Positions 17,170-25,263 of a stretch of DNA of 64,000 nt are shown here, one piece after another. The first letter of the stretch is position 1, and every line of letters begins with the position of its first letter. The DNA comes from Mycolicibacterium bacteremicum (GTDB lineage: Bacteria; Actinomycetota; Actinomycetes; Mycobacteriales; Mycobacteriaceae): contig NZ_CALUAE010000003.1 in the NCBI RefSeq assembly GCF_943913955.1, positions 52,371-116,370 on the forward strand. Direction: 5' to 3'. Under the pieces are notes generated by a model. The model searched no databases. It saw nothing but the letters and a program-made list of their open reading frames with translations, and had not been told where the DNA came from. A program made the position numbers and the translations under genes.

Positions 17170-18341
17170 GCGTCGGTCACCGCACTGTCACGCGGGGCGG
17201 CCCGGTGGTGGCGCGCCTCCCAGCGGCGCAGCGCCTCCCGGCACGGGGACTCGACCAGCGCGTAACTGACCGCGGCGATGGCGAAGCCGAAGATCAGCGT
17301 CAGCACCAGCACCACCGGCATGTGCCCGTTGAACGGGAAGTAGCCCATGATCGGGAACACCATCGCCAGCGCCGCCAGGTGCCAGATGAACAGTCCATAG
17401 GACCAGCGGCCCAGGGTGACCATCAGCGGACTGCCCAGCAGCCGGTGCTCGGTGTCGGGGGCATCGAGCACCAGCGGCGCGAGCAGCGCCCCGGCCACGA
17501 CGGCGCCCATCGTGATCTTGACGACGAACTGCCCGACGGTGCCCGGGGTCAGGCCCTCCGGCCCGGCCAGCGGTGAGGCGGCCACCACGAAGGCGACCGC
17601 CGCGAGAACGGCCATCGGCACCGGCCGGCGGGCCAGCCGGTGTACCCGGCCGACCGGGCTCACCGACAGCTCGGCCAGCACGATGCCCGCGGCGAACCAG
17701 GAGAAGAAGGCCGGCGGCCAGTTCAGCGGGTTGACCCCGTACGGCGGATCGAAGGGCAGCAGGCCCCAGGCCAAACTGGCGGCGGCGACGGCCAGGATCA
17801 CCGGGATGCGGGCGCGCACGGGCAGCCGGCGGGCCAGCAGCGCCAGCAGCGGCAGCGCCAGGTAGAAGCTCACCTCCACCGCCAGGCTCCACATCTGGGT
17901 GAGCCCGGAGGTGAGCGTCAGCGGCACATAGATCTGGGTGAGCGTCAGGTTGGCCAGCCACACCGTCAGGTTGGCTCCCGCGTCCGGCATGAGCGTCAGG
18001 ATGACGATCACGGCCACCAGGTAGCCGGGCATGATGCGCACCAACCGGGAGCGCAGATAGTGCCCGGTCGGCGGGCGGGAACGCAGGCCGCGGGCCGCGG
18101 CGGCGTGGCCGCGCCACAGCAGGAACCCCGACAGCGCGAAGAACACCGCCACCGCGAGGTCGAAGCGGCCGAGCAGCCGGCCGGTGACCCCGCCGGTGTG
18201 CCCGGTCTGGAACGCGACGTGGGTGATCACGACGCCGATGGCCGCGCACGCCCGCATGCCCTCGACGGCGGGCAGGAAGCTGCGGGCGCCACCGGAGGTC
18301 GCGGCACCGCCGTGACCGGGCGCGTCTGGCTGCGCAGTCAT
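17163..18341 (-). CDS. Membrane acyltransferase, acyltransferase-3 (OafA/YrhL) family, Rv0228-like
   Basis: A 392-residue protein with about ten membrane helices. The family opening is FLPAVEGMRACAAIGVVITHVAF, shown here in part as VEGMRACAAIGVVITHVAF, followed by FFALSGFLLWRGH and, later, QMWSLAVEVSFYLALPLL, the standard acyltransferase-3 motifs; GRWSYGLFIWHL is also typical. Such enzymes move acyl groups across the membrane onto glycans or lipids. Position next to php and the DUF3068 gene matches Rv0228. ATG 18341 is used; upstream in-frame sequence overlaps the divergent promoter region. The start region is Pro/Gly rich and probably cytoplasmic. Confidence 0.9.
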   Translation of the reverse strand: MTAQPDAPGHGGAATSGGARSFLPAVEGMRACAAIGVVITHVAFQTGHTGGVTGRLLGRFDLAVAVFFALSGFLLWRGHAAAARGLRSRPPTGHYLRSRLVRIMPGYLVAVIVILTLMPDAGANLTVWLANLTLTQIYVPLTLTSGLTQMWSLAVEVSFYLALPLLALLARRLPVRARIPVILAVAAASLAWGLLPFDPPYGVNPLNWPPAFFSWFAAGIVLAELSVSPVGRVHRLARRPVPMAVLAAVAFVVAASPLAGPEGLTPGTVGQFVVKITMGAVVAGALLAPLVLDAPDTEHRLLGSPLMVTLGRWSYGLFIWHLAALAMVFPIMGYFPFNGHMPVVLVLTLIFGFAIAAVSYALVESPCREALRRWEARHHRAAPRDSAVTDAQ

Positions 18342-18444
18342 GCCGCCAGTGTGCAGGCAGCGGGTCCGGTCGTCATAACCGTCGTCATAAGGGTTGCCTT
18401 TACGGTGTGCTGTTAGGGTCGTGCGTGACCGAAGGGAGCTTGGG

Positions 18445-19656
18445 TTGAACCGAGCAGTGGCCCTGCGCATTGCCGCATGTGGACTTCTTGGGCTGGGTGC
18501 TGCCCTTCTCATCGCAGCATTGCTGCTGTCCACCTACACCCACGGCAAGATCGCCAAGATCCCGCTGACGCTGGACGCCGATCTGATGAGCGAGGGGACG
18601 GCCACCGCGCTGGACCCGGCGTCGCTGTCCTCGCCGGAACGTTTCGTCGTCAACGAGGACGTGCCGGTCGCGCTGCAGCAGCAGCTCACCGTCGAGGCAC
18701 CGGCCAACGCCGACGTGGTGACCCTGCAGGTCGGTAGTTCGCTGCGGCGTACCGATCAGCAGCAGGACCAGGGTCTGCTGCTGGCGATGGTCGACACCGT
18801 CACGCTGGACCGGACCACGGGCGAGGCGGTGTCCAGCGACACCAACCCCGGCGGGGCCGTGCAGAAGCCGCGCACCATCGAGGACGACACCCCGCCGACG
18901 AACATCGCGCTGCCGCACGAGGGGCTGTCCTACCGCTTCCCGTTCGGCACCGAGAAGAAGACCTACCCGTACTTCGATCCGATCGCGCAGAAGGCGTTCG
19001 ACGCCAACTACGACGGCGAAGAGGATGTCAACGGACTGACCACCTACCGGTTCACCCAGAACATCGGCTACGACGCCGACGGCGAGCTGGCCGACCCGGT
19101 GAAGTACGCCTCGCTCTACGACAACGACGAGGACTCCGAGGTGACCGCCCGCGCCTCGCTGTGGGGCGTGGAGGCCGAGAACCCCGAAGATCCGATCACC
19201 ATGACCCGCTACTACGCGGCGAAGCGCACCTTCTGGGTCGACCCGGTCACCGGCACCATCGTGCGGGCCGAGGATCACGGATTCCACTACTACTCCCGCG
19301 ATGCGCTCAAGCCGGAGGTCACCTTCGCCGAGTTCGACGTCACCTCCACCGAGAAGACGGTCGAGGCGCAGGTCGCCGCCGCGCGGGACGAGGCCGACCA
19401 CCTGGCGCTGTGGACCCGGATCCTGCCGATCACCTTCACCGCGCTGGGGCTGGTGATGCTGGTGGGTGGTGCGCTGCTGGGATCGTTCGCACTGCGCGCC
19501 GAGTCCACCCTGATCGACCCGGGTCTCGACGGATCCGACCGCGGGTTCTTCGGACGCCGCGACGACGAGTCCGGCCCGATGCCGGCCGCCGAGGCGCAGA
19601 CCGAGAAGATCCCGACCCGACGGCCCACCGACCTGCCGCCGGATCGACCGGTCTGA
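18445..19656 (+). CDS. DUF3068 / PorA-family membrane protein (Rv0227c-like)
   Basis: A 403-residue protein with a membrane helix at residues 8-32, a large extracytoplasmic domain rich in acidic residues and Thr (35-320), a second helix at about 333-355, and a cytoplasmic tail of about 45 residues. This is the DUF3068 layout of Rv0227c. The start is TTG 18445, chosen because AAGGGAG at 18432-18438 is correctly spaced. The protein contains repeated Y-F-P-F and TYRF segments in the outer domain. No enzymatic motif is seen. It overlaps the next membrane protein gene by 4 bp and both probably act in envelope assembly. Confidence 0.88.
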   Translation: MNRAVALRIAACGLLGLGAALLIAALLLSTYTHGKIAKIPLTLDADLMSEGTATALDPASLSSPERFVVNEDVPVALQQQLTVEAPANADVVTLQVGSSLRRTDQQQDQGLLLAMVDTVTLDRTTGEAVSSDTNPGGAVQKPRTIEDDTPPTNIALPHEGLSYRFPFGTEKKTYPYFDPIAQKAFDANYDGEEDVNGLTTYRFTQNIGYDADGELADPVKYASLYDNDEDSEVTARASLWGVEAENPEDPITMTRYYAAKRTFWVDPVTGTIVRAEDHGFHYYSRDALKPEVTFAEFDVTSTEKTVEAQVAAARDEADHLALWTRILPITFTALGLVMLVGGALLGSFALRAESTLIDPGLDGSDRGFFGRRDDESGPMPAAEAQTEKIPTRRPTDLPPDRPV

Positions 19657-21260
19657 CGCTGACCGCTGCACCGGCCCGCCGGACGGGCTGGATCGCGCCG
19701 GCCTATGCGCTGGCGTTGTCCCTGTTGGTCACCGGACCGCTGCTGGGTCCGGGGTACCTGTTGCTGCGCGATGCCGTCTCGACCCCACGGTCGTATCTCT
19801 CCGATGCCGCGCTCGGGCTGACCGAGGCCGCGCCACGGGCCCTGCCACAGGATTTCGCGATCGCGATGGCATCGCACGTGCTCGACGGCGGCGTCGTGGT
19901 CAAGCTGCTCCTGGTGGCCGGTCTCACCCTGGCCGGGTGGGGCGCGGCCCGGCTGGTCGCCGACGTCCTGCCCGATACCGGGCTCGCCGGCCAGCTGGTG
20001 GCGGCGACGCTGGCGATCTGGAATCCCTATGTCGCCGAACGGCTTCTGCAGGGACACTGGAGTCTGCTGGTGGGCTACGGCTGCCTACCGTGGGTGGCCG
20101 CCACGGCACTGCGGGCCCGGCACTGGGCGCTGGCGTTCTGGATCGCGCTGGCCGGGCTCACCCCGACCGGGGTGCTGCTGGCCGCTGTCGTCGGGCTGGT
20201 GTGCTGTCGCACGTGGCGCGGCGCCGCAGTGGCCTGCGCGGCCACGGTCGCCACCGCGCTGCCCTGGTTGGTGGCCACGGTGGTCTCGGCGTCGTTGACA
20301 TCGACCGCCGGGGCGGGCGTGGACGCGTTCGCCGCCCGCGCCGAACCGGGCCTGGGCACGCTGGGCAGCCTGGCCGGGCTCGGCGGAATCTGGAACGCCC
20401 AGGCGGTGCCCGATTCCCGCGCAACACTTTTCGCCCTTATCGCCACCGGCGTCCTCCTCGTCGTGGTGGCGGTCGGGCTGCCCACCGCGATCCGCGTACC
20501 GCAGGCGCGCAGACTGCTGGTGCTGGCCGCGGTGGCGGTGCTGGTGCCCGCGGCGCTGGCCACCGGCCCCGGGCAGGCGGCGCTGGAATGGGTGTCGGCA
20601 CGGCTGCCCGGGCTGGGGGTGCTGCGCGACGGGCAGAAGTGGGTGGCACTGGCATTGCCCGGCTACGTGCTGGCCGCGGCGGGGGTGGCGCGGTTCGGGC
20701 GGTCGGCGGCCGTGGTGTGCGGTGTCGCGTTGATCGCGGTGCTACCCGACCTGGCGTGGGGAGTCGGCGGGCAACTGCGCGCGGTGCAGTATCCGCCGGC
20801 CTGGCCCGCGGTGGCCGCGCTGATCGAGGCCGATCCACGGCCGGTGGCGGTGCTACCGCCGGACAGTATGCGGGGGTTCGCCTGGGCCGGTCCGGCACCG
20901 GTGTTGGATCCGTTGCCGCGCTGGGTGTCTGCCGACGTGCTGGTCAGCGGTGACCTGCTGATCGGCGGGCAGACGATCCCGGGTGAAGGGGCCCGCGGGC
21001 GGGCGGTCACGCAGCTGCTGCTGGACGGGGCGTCGGCCGATGAGCTCGCCGCGGCGGGCGTCGGCTGGGTGGTGGTCGAGGGCGCCGGGGAGCCGCTAGA
21101 TCTCCCTGTCGCCTACCGGGACCCGGATCTGACGCTCTACGACGTCGGTGGGGCCGCACCGGGTGCGGATCATCGCCGACTGTCGATCGGGGCGCACGTG
21201 GTGTGGCTGGGCACGCTGATCGGCGCCGGGGCGACGGCCGCGGTCAGACGACGCCGCTGA
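19653..21260 (+). CDS. Polytopic membrane protein (Rv0226c-like); start probably CTG
   Basis: About 535 residues with roughly ten membrane helices in the first 360 residues and a soluble C-terminal portion before a last helix. The N-terminal half resembles GT-C membrane glycosyltransferases: an acidic loop follows the first helix and TLAIWNPYVAERLLQGHW is shared with the Rv0226c family. No ATG, GTG or TTG start is found between the upstream stop and the first helix. The best candidate is CTG 19653, whose CTGA overlaps the preceding stop exactly like the common ATGA/GTGA coupling; CTG 19659 is an alternative. TTG 19716 would cut into the first helix. The reading frame itself is secure. Confidence 0.78.
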   Translation: MTLTAAPARRTGWIAPAYALALSLLVTGPLLGPGYLLLRDAVSTPRSYLSDAALGLTEAAPRALPQDFAIAMASHVLDGGVVVKLLLVAGLTLAGWGAARLVADVLPDTGLAGQLVAATLAIWNPYVAERLLQGHWSLLVGYGCLPWVAATALRARHWALAFWIALAGLTPTGVLLAAVVGLVCCRTWRGAAVACAATVATALPWLVATVVSASLTSTAGAGVDAFAARAEPGLGTLGSLAGLGGIWNAQAVPDSRATLFALIATGVLLVVVAVGLPTAIRVPQARRLLVLAAVAVLVPAALATGPGQAALEWVSARLPGLGVLRDGQKWVALALPGYVLAAAGVARFGRSAAVVCGVALIAVLPDLAWGVGGQLRAVQYPPAWPAVAALIEADPRPVAVLPPDSMRGFAWAGPAPVLDPLPRWVSADVLVSGDLLIGGQTIPGEGARGRAVTQLLLDGASADELAAAGVGWVVVEGAGEPLDLPVAYRDPDLTLYDVGGAAPGADHRRLSIGAHVVWLGTLIGAGATAAVRRRR

Positions 21261-22416
21261 CGCGGCGCCCACCGGCGACCTCGTCGAGCACGGCGCGCAT
21301 GGCCTCGGCGCTGAGCGCCCAGGAGAACTCGCCGGACCGGATCCGCGCCTTGGCGCCGAGTTCGGCCCGCAATACCGGGTCGGCGAGCAGCCGGCGCAGC
21401 CCGTCCACCAGGTCTTCGGGCCCGTCGACCAACAGTCCGGTGACGCCGTCGACGATCGAGTCGGTGAGCCCGCCGGAGCCGCGGTAGCCGATGGTGGGCA
21501 CGCCGTGCTGGGCGGCCTCGATGACGGCCAGCCCCCAGCCCTCCTTGCGCGATGGCATCAGATGCACCCAGCACCGTTGCACCACAGCGTGTTTGGCCGC
21601 GTCGTCGATGTGACCGTGGAAGGTGACGTGGTCGGTGATGCCCAGCGCGGCAGCATGATCGACGAGCCGCTGCCGCCACCAGCCGCCGCCGACGATGTCC
21701 AGGTGCAGGCCGGGCACCTCGGAACGCAGCGCGGCGACCGCATCCAGCGCATCCTCGATCTGCTTGTGCGGCACCAACCGGGACAGCACCGCGACGCGCG
21801 GGGTGGCCGACCGCGGGGCGATCAGGGTCGCCTCCGGCGCCTCGTCCAGACCGTTGCGCACCACCGCGATCCGGTCCGGTGTGACGCCGAGTTCGGTCAG
21901 TTCGCGGGCCGAGGGCAGCGAGACCGTGACGTACTGGTTGCGGCGGTGCAGGCGCGGCGACAGGCGTGATTCGACGAACCAGCCGAACCGGCCGGTGCGT
22001 CGTCCGGCGACCGGCCACTGCTCACGGTGGCAGTGGTGCACCAGCAGGACCGACCGGCTGCCGTAGGCGAGCCGGGCCAGGAACGGGATGCCGTTCTGGG
22101 TGTCGATGACCACGTCGGGCCGGCTACGGCGCAGCGGCCCGAGCCCCACCCTGGCGGCCACCATCGACAGCCCGGCCCACACGTACACCGAGTACGGTCC
22201 GCCACCGCGGCTGACGGTGACACCGTCGACGATGTCGCGGCGCGGCGCCCCCGGATAGCGCGCGGTGCGCAGCGTGACCTGGATGCCGGCCGCGGCGAGT
22301 TGGCTGCCGATGCGCTGCAGGTAGGCCTCGCTGCCGCCGCCCTGCGGGTGGCCCGTATCGCGCCAGCACAGCAGCAGGACGCGCTGCACGGGAGCGTCGG
22401 CGGGGCCAGCAGTCAT
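21244..22416 (-). CDS. GT4-family glycosyltransferase (Rv0225-like)
   Basis: A 390-residue GT-B enzyme. The N-terminal domain has the glycine-rich loop HPQGGGSEAYLQRIG at about 22-36; the C-terminal domain has RLVPHKQIEDALDA and the EX7E motif in KEGWGLAVIEAAQHG with GSGGL downstream, both typical of retaining GT4 sugar transferases. It should transfer a sugar from a nucleotide donor to an envelope lipid or glycan. It overlaps the Rv0226c-like gene by 17 bp tail-to-tail, as in M. tuberculosis, and is divergent from the methyltransferase at 22562. Confidence 0.92.
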   Translation of the reverse strand: MTAGPADAPVQRVLLLCWRDTGHPQGGGSEAYLQRIGSQLAAAGIQVTLRTARYPGAPRRDIVDGVTVSRGGGPYSVYVWAGLSMVAARVGLGPLRRSRPDVVIDTQNGIPFLARLAYGSRSVLLVHHCHREQWPVAGRRTGRFGWFVESRLSPRLHRRNQYVTVSLPSARELTELGVTPDRIAVVRNGLDEAPEATLIAPRSATPRVAVLSRLVPHKQIEDALDAVAALRSEVPGLHLDIVGGGWWRQRLVDHAAALGITDHVTFHGHIDDAAKHAVVQRCWVHLMPSRKEGWGLAVIEAAQHGVPTIGYRGSGGLTDSIVDGVTGLLVDGPEDLVDGLRRLLADPVLRAELGAKARIRSGEFSWALSAEAMRAVLDEVAGGRRVSGVV

Positions 22417-22425
22417 AACCCGGCC

Positions 22426-22555
22426 AGCCTAGCCTGCGGGGCGGTCCGCGGATCCGGCGGGAAATCCGGTGCGCGCGGTCACGACGTCGGCCGCCGCGGT
22501 GGGACTGCGGTAGCAGTTGGGGGCGCCGGTCGGCCGCGGCCGACCCGCATAGGCT
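22426..22555. promoter_or_regulatory. Divergent promoters of the glycosyltransferase and methyltransferase genes
   Basis: The 145-bp gap holds TAGGCT on the minus strand (22431-22426), 9 nt before ATG 22416, and TAGGCT on the plus strand (22550-22555), 6 nt before GTG 22562. The two -10 hexamers are identical. No operator-like dyad was seen between them. Confidence 0.45.
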
Positions 22556-22561
22556 GGCCCG

Positions 22562-23326
22562 GTGCGGCCCACCCGTGACTTCGCCCGCCGCGCCGGCCTG
22601 CGACGGTCGGTCGCCCTGCTGGCCTCCTTCCGGTTCGAGCAGTCCGACCCGGCCCGGTTCTACGGGGCGCTGGCCACCGATACCGTCGACATGATCACCG
22701 ATCTGTGGACCGGACTGCACGCCACCACCGCGGCCGGCCGGACGGTGCTCGACGTCGGCGGCGGCCCGGGCTATTTCGCCTCGGCGTTCACCGGGGCGGG
22801 GATGTCCTACATCGGTGTCGAACCGGATCCGCGCGAGATGCACGCGGGGCCGGCCGGGACACCGGACGGGGCGGGGACCTTCGTGCGGGCGTCGGGCACC
22901 GCGCTGCCGTTCGCCGATGACAGCGTCGACATCTGCCTGTCCTCCAATGTCGCCGAGCACGTCGCGCACCCATGGCGACTCGGCAACGAGATGCTGCGCG
23001 TCACCCGGCCGGGCGGGCTGGCGGTGTTGTCCTACACCGTGTGGCTGGGGCCGTTCGGCGGCCACGAGATGGGCCTGACCCATTACCTCGGTGGGGCGCG
23101 CGCCGCCGACCGGTACGCCCGCAGGCACGGGCACCGGCCGAAGAACGACTACGGATCGTCGTTGTTCGCGGTATCGGCGGCCGACGGGCTGCGCTGGGCC
23201 AGGTCGACCGGCGCGCTCGTCGACGCTTTTCCCCGCTACCACCCACGATGGGCGTGGTGGATGACCGAGGTGCCGGGGTTTCGGGAGTTCACCGTGAGCA
23301 ATCTGGTGCTGGTGCTACAACCCTGA
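22562..23326 (+). CDS. Class I SAM-dependent methyltransferase (Rv0224c-like)
   Basis: A 254-residue methyltransferase of the Methyltransf_11 type. SAM motif I is VLDVGGGPGYF (residues 62-72), motif II-like VEPD follows at about 86, and SSNVAEHVAHPWRLGNEM is the family's post-II region. The N-terminal RPTRDFARRAGLRRSVALL closely resembles Rv0224c. The substrate is unknown. GTG 22562 follows a TAGGCT hexamer by 6 nt. It is followed after 47 bp by the aldehyde dehydrogenase gene, the order Rv0224c-Rv0223c. Confidence 0.9.
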   Translation: MRPTRDFARRAGLRRSVALLASFRFEQSDPARFYGALATDTVDMITDLWTGLHATTAAGRTVLDVGGGPGYFASAFTGAGMSYIGVEPDPREMHAGPAGTPDGAGTFVRASGTALPFADDSVDICLSSNVAEHVAHPWRLGNEMLRVTRPGGLAVLSYTVWLGPFGGHEMGLTHYLGGARAADRYARRHGHRPKNDYGSSLFAVSAADGLRWARSTGALVDAFPRYHPRWAWWMTEVPGFREFTVSNLVLVLQP

Positions 23327-23328
23327 AC

Positions 23329-23342
23329 TGCAACAGGTTCTC
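23329..23342. promoter_or_regulatory. KstR-like operator, imperfect, upstream of aldehyde dehydrogenase
   Basis: TGCAACAGGTTCTC fits the KstR consensus TNNAACNNGTTNNA at 7 of 8 fixed positions (last base C instead of A). It lies 31 bp before the start codon, where it would cover the -35 region of a leaderless promoter. I recall Rv0223c being listed among KstR-controlled genes, which fits, but this was not checked. Confidence 0.45.
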
Positions 23343-23360
23343 GTTTGGCCGGTTTCTCGG

Positions 23361-23366
23361 TAGTGT
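23361..23366 (+). promoter_or_regulatory. Predicted -10 of aldehyde dehydrogenase (leaderless)
   Basis: TAGTGT ends 7 nt before ATG 23374 and there is no Shine-Dalgarno sequence between. Confidence 0.5.
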
Positions 23367-23373
23367 GACCTCC

Positions 23374-24843
23374 ATGACACAGACGGCGTTCAAGACAACG
23401 TGGGACAAGCTGTTCATCGGTGGCCAGTGGGTGGAACCGTCCACCTCCGAGGTCATCGAGGTCTTCTCCCCCGCCACCGAGCAGAAGGTCGGCCAGGTTC
23501 CGCTGGCCGCCAAGGCGGATGTGGACGCCGCGTGCGCCGCAGCCCGCACGGCGTTCGACGAGGGCCCGTGGCCGCGGATGTCGCCCACCGAGCGTGAGGC
23601 CGTGCTGGCCAAGGCCGTGGAGCTGATCGAGTCGCGCGCCGAGGAGTTCAAGCACCTGCTGAAGCTGGAGACGGGTCAGCCGCAGACCATCGTCGACATG
23701 ATGCAGTACGGCGCCGCGATGTCGACGCTGCAGTTCTACGCCTCCGCGGCGGACAAGTTCGCCTGGCAGGACATCCGCGACGGCCTGTACGGCCAAACCC
23801 TGGTGCTCAAGGAGCCCGTCGGCGTCGTCGGCGCCGTCGTCGCGTGGAACGTGCCGTTCTTCCTGGCCGCCAACAAGCTGGGCCCGGCCCTGCTGGCCGG
23901 CTGCACCATCGTGCTCAAGCCGGCCGCCGAGACCCCGCTGACCACCAACCTGATGGCCGAGGTCTTCGCCGAGGCGGGATTGCCCGAGGGTGTGCTCTCG
24001 GTGGTGCCCGGCGGACCCGAGACCGGTCGCGCGCTGACCGACAACCCGGCGCTGGACAAGTTCACCTTCACCGGCTCGAGTGCGGTCGGCAAGGAGATCG
24101 GCAAGATCGCCGCCGAGAAGCTCAAGCCGTGCACGCTGGAGCTCGGCGGCAAGTCCGCAGCGATCATCCTCGAGGACGCCGACCTGGATTCCACGCTGCC
24201 GATGCTGATCTTCTCGGGCCTGATGAACTCCGGTCAGGCCTGTGTGGGCCAGACCCGCATCCTGGCGCCGCGGTCGCGCTACGACGAGGTCGTCGAGAAG
24301 GTCGCCGCCGCGGCCGCCGGTATGCAGGCCGGCCCGCCGGACGACCCGGCCGCCATGGTCGGCCCGCTGATCTCGGAGAAACAGCGCGAGCGCGTCGAGG
24401 GCTATATCAAGAAGGGGCTCGACGAGGGTGCCCGCATCGTCACCGGCGGCGGGCGGCCCGAGGGGCTGGACGCCGGCTGGTTCGTCCAGCCGACGGTGTT
24501 CGCCGACGTCGACAACTCGATGACCATCGCTCAGGAGGAGATCTTCGGACCGGTCCTCGTGGTGATCCCCTACGAGGACGAGGCTGACGCGGTGCGCATC
24601 GCCAACGACTCGGTCTACGGGCTCGCCGGGTCGGTGTACACCACCGACTTCCCGAAGGCCATCGAGATCGCCAAGCAGATCCGCACCGGCACCTACGGAA
24701 TCAACATGTACGCCTTCGATGCGGGTGCCCCGTTCGGTGGGTACAAGAACTCCGGCGTCGGCCGCGAGTGCGGACCGGAGGGCATCTCGGGTTACTGCGA
24801 GTCCAAGAGCGTGCTGCTGCCGTTCGGGTACACCCCGGAGTAG
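23374..24843 (+). CDS. NAD(P)-dependent aldehyde dehydrogenase (Rv0223c-like)
   Basis: A 489-residue aldehyde dehydrogenase. Key residues are N159 in VAWNVPFF, K182 in VLKPAAETP, the cofactor loop FTGSSAVGK, general base E256 in LELGGKSA, and nucleophile C290 in NSGQACVGQTR. It oxidises an aldehyde to the acid with NAD(P)+; the exact substrate is unknown. ATG 23374 is chosen since the frame upstream lies inside the methyltransferase gene. A KstR-like box and leaderless promoter precede it, and a very strong hairpin terminator follows within 13 bp. The context suggests a role in lipid or sterol side-chain breakdown. Confidence 0.93.
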   Translation: MTQTAFKTTWDKLFIGGQWVEPSTSEVIEVFSPATEQKVGQVPLAAKADVDAACAAARTAFDEGPWPRMSPTEREAVLAKAVELIESRAEEFKHLLKLETGQPQTIVDMMQYGAAMSTLQFYASAADKFAWQDIRDGLYGQTLVLKEPVGVVGAVVAWNVPFFLAANKLGPALLAGCTIVLKPAAETPLTTNLMAEVFAEAGLPEGVLSVVPGGPETGRALTDNPALDKFTFTGSSAVGKEIGKIAAEKLKPCTLELGGKSAAIILEDADLDSTLPMLIFSGLMNSGQACVGQTRILAPRSRYDEVVEKVAAAAAGMQAGPPDDPAAMVGPLISEKQRERVEGYIKKGLDEGARIVTGGGRPEGLDAGWFVQPTVFADVDNSMTIAQEEIFGPVLVVIPYEDEADAVRIANDSVYGLAGSVYTTDFPKAIEIAKQIRTGTYGINMYAFDAGAPFGGYKNSGVGRECGPEGISGYCESKSVLLPFGYTPE

Positions 24844-24853
24844 TTTCCTCGCC

Positions 24854-24909
24854 GAGCAGACGCAAAACTGCCCCTTTTCCACAGAAAAGGGGCAGTTTTG
24901 TGTCTGCTC
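24854..24909 (+). terminator. Long hairpin terminator after aldehyde dehydrogenase
   Basis: Inverted repeat with 26-bp arms (24854-24879 and 24884-24909), one G-T wobble, and a 4-nt loop. The stem includes an A4/T4 block and a C4/G4 block. It lies 10 bp after the stop codon and is the strongest hairpin in the window. Confidence 0.8.
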
Positions 24910-24913
24910 ACCA

Positions 24914-24931
24914 GATGAGAGCCCGCTCATC
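24914..24931. promoter_or_regulatory. GATGAG-N6-CTCATC operator candidate, copy 1
   Basis: GATGAG-AGCCCG-CTCATC, 75 bp upstream of the small acidic-protein gene at 25007. The same architecture and spacing occurs at 27804-27821 upstream of the other acidic-protein gene, with the kinase and regulator genes between. The pair is probably the recognition site of the response regulator or of a co-regulator. Confidence 0.55.
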
Positions 24932-25006
24932 CGGGGCTCCTCGTGCCCTCATGCTCGGCCGCGAATCTCGGAGTGTCAGAGAAATCGACCTCGCAAGGAG
25001 CACGAG

Positions 25007-25192
25007 ATGCAGAGCTGGAAAGTCCTCACCATCGCCCTGGCCCTGATCGGTCTGGGGTTCCTGGGCGCCGGAACGGCGTTCGCCGGCGAACCCGCCACCC
25101 CGGCCACCGCCACCACGACCACCGTCCTGGCCGACGACGACTGGGACGACTGGCATGACGATGACGACTGGGATGACCGCTGGGACGACTAG
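25007..25192 (+). CDS. Small exported Asp/Trp-rich acidic protein, 61 aa
   Basis: Not recognised. Residues 1-26 form a signal peptide (MQSWK, hydrophobic core, then AGTAFA before a likely cut). The mature peptide of about 35 residues has a Thr/Ala-rich stretch and then a tail made almost only of Asp and Trp with one His and one Arg (residues 43-61). The start is firm: AAGGAG at 24995-25000 is 6 nt before ATG. It is convergent with the response regulator gene, and the Asp/Trp C-terminus (WDD) recurs in the protein at 27434. A role in cation binding or as a sensor-kinase partner is possible but untested. Confidence 0.78.
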   Translation: MQSWKVLTIALALIGLGFLGAGTAFAGEPATPATATTTTVLADDDWDDWHDDDDWDDRWDD

Positions 25193-25200
25193 AGTCCCCT

Positions 25201-25258
25201 CGAGAGCGACGAAGTGGCTGCCAATCCGGTTGCGGAAGCTGCCATTTCGTCGCTCTCG
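25201..25258. terminator. Bidirectional hairpin terminator, acidic protein / response regulator
   Basis: 18-bp inverted repeat with one G-T pair (arms 25201-25218 and 25241-25258, 22-nt loop) that fills most of the 71 bp between convergent genes. Confidence 0.7.
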
Positions 25259-25263
25259 CCGCG

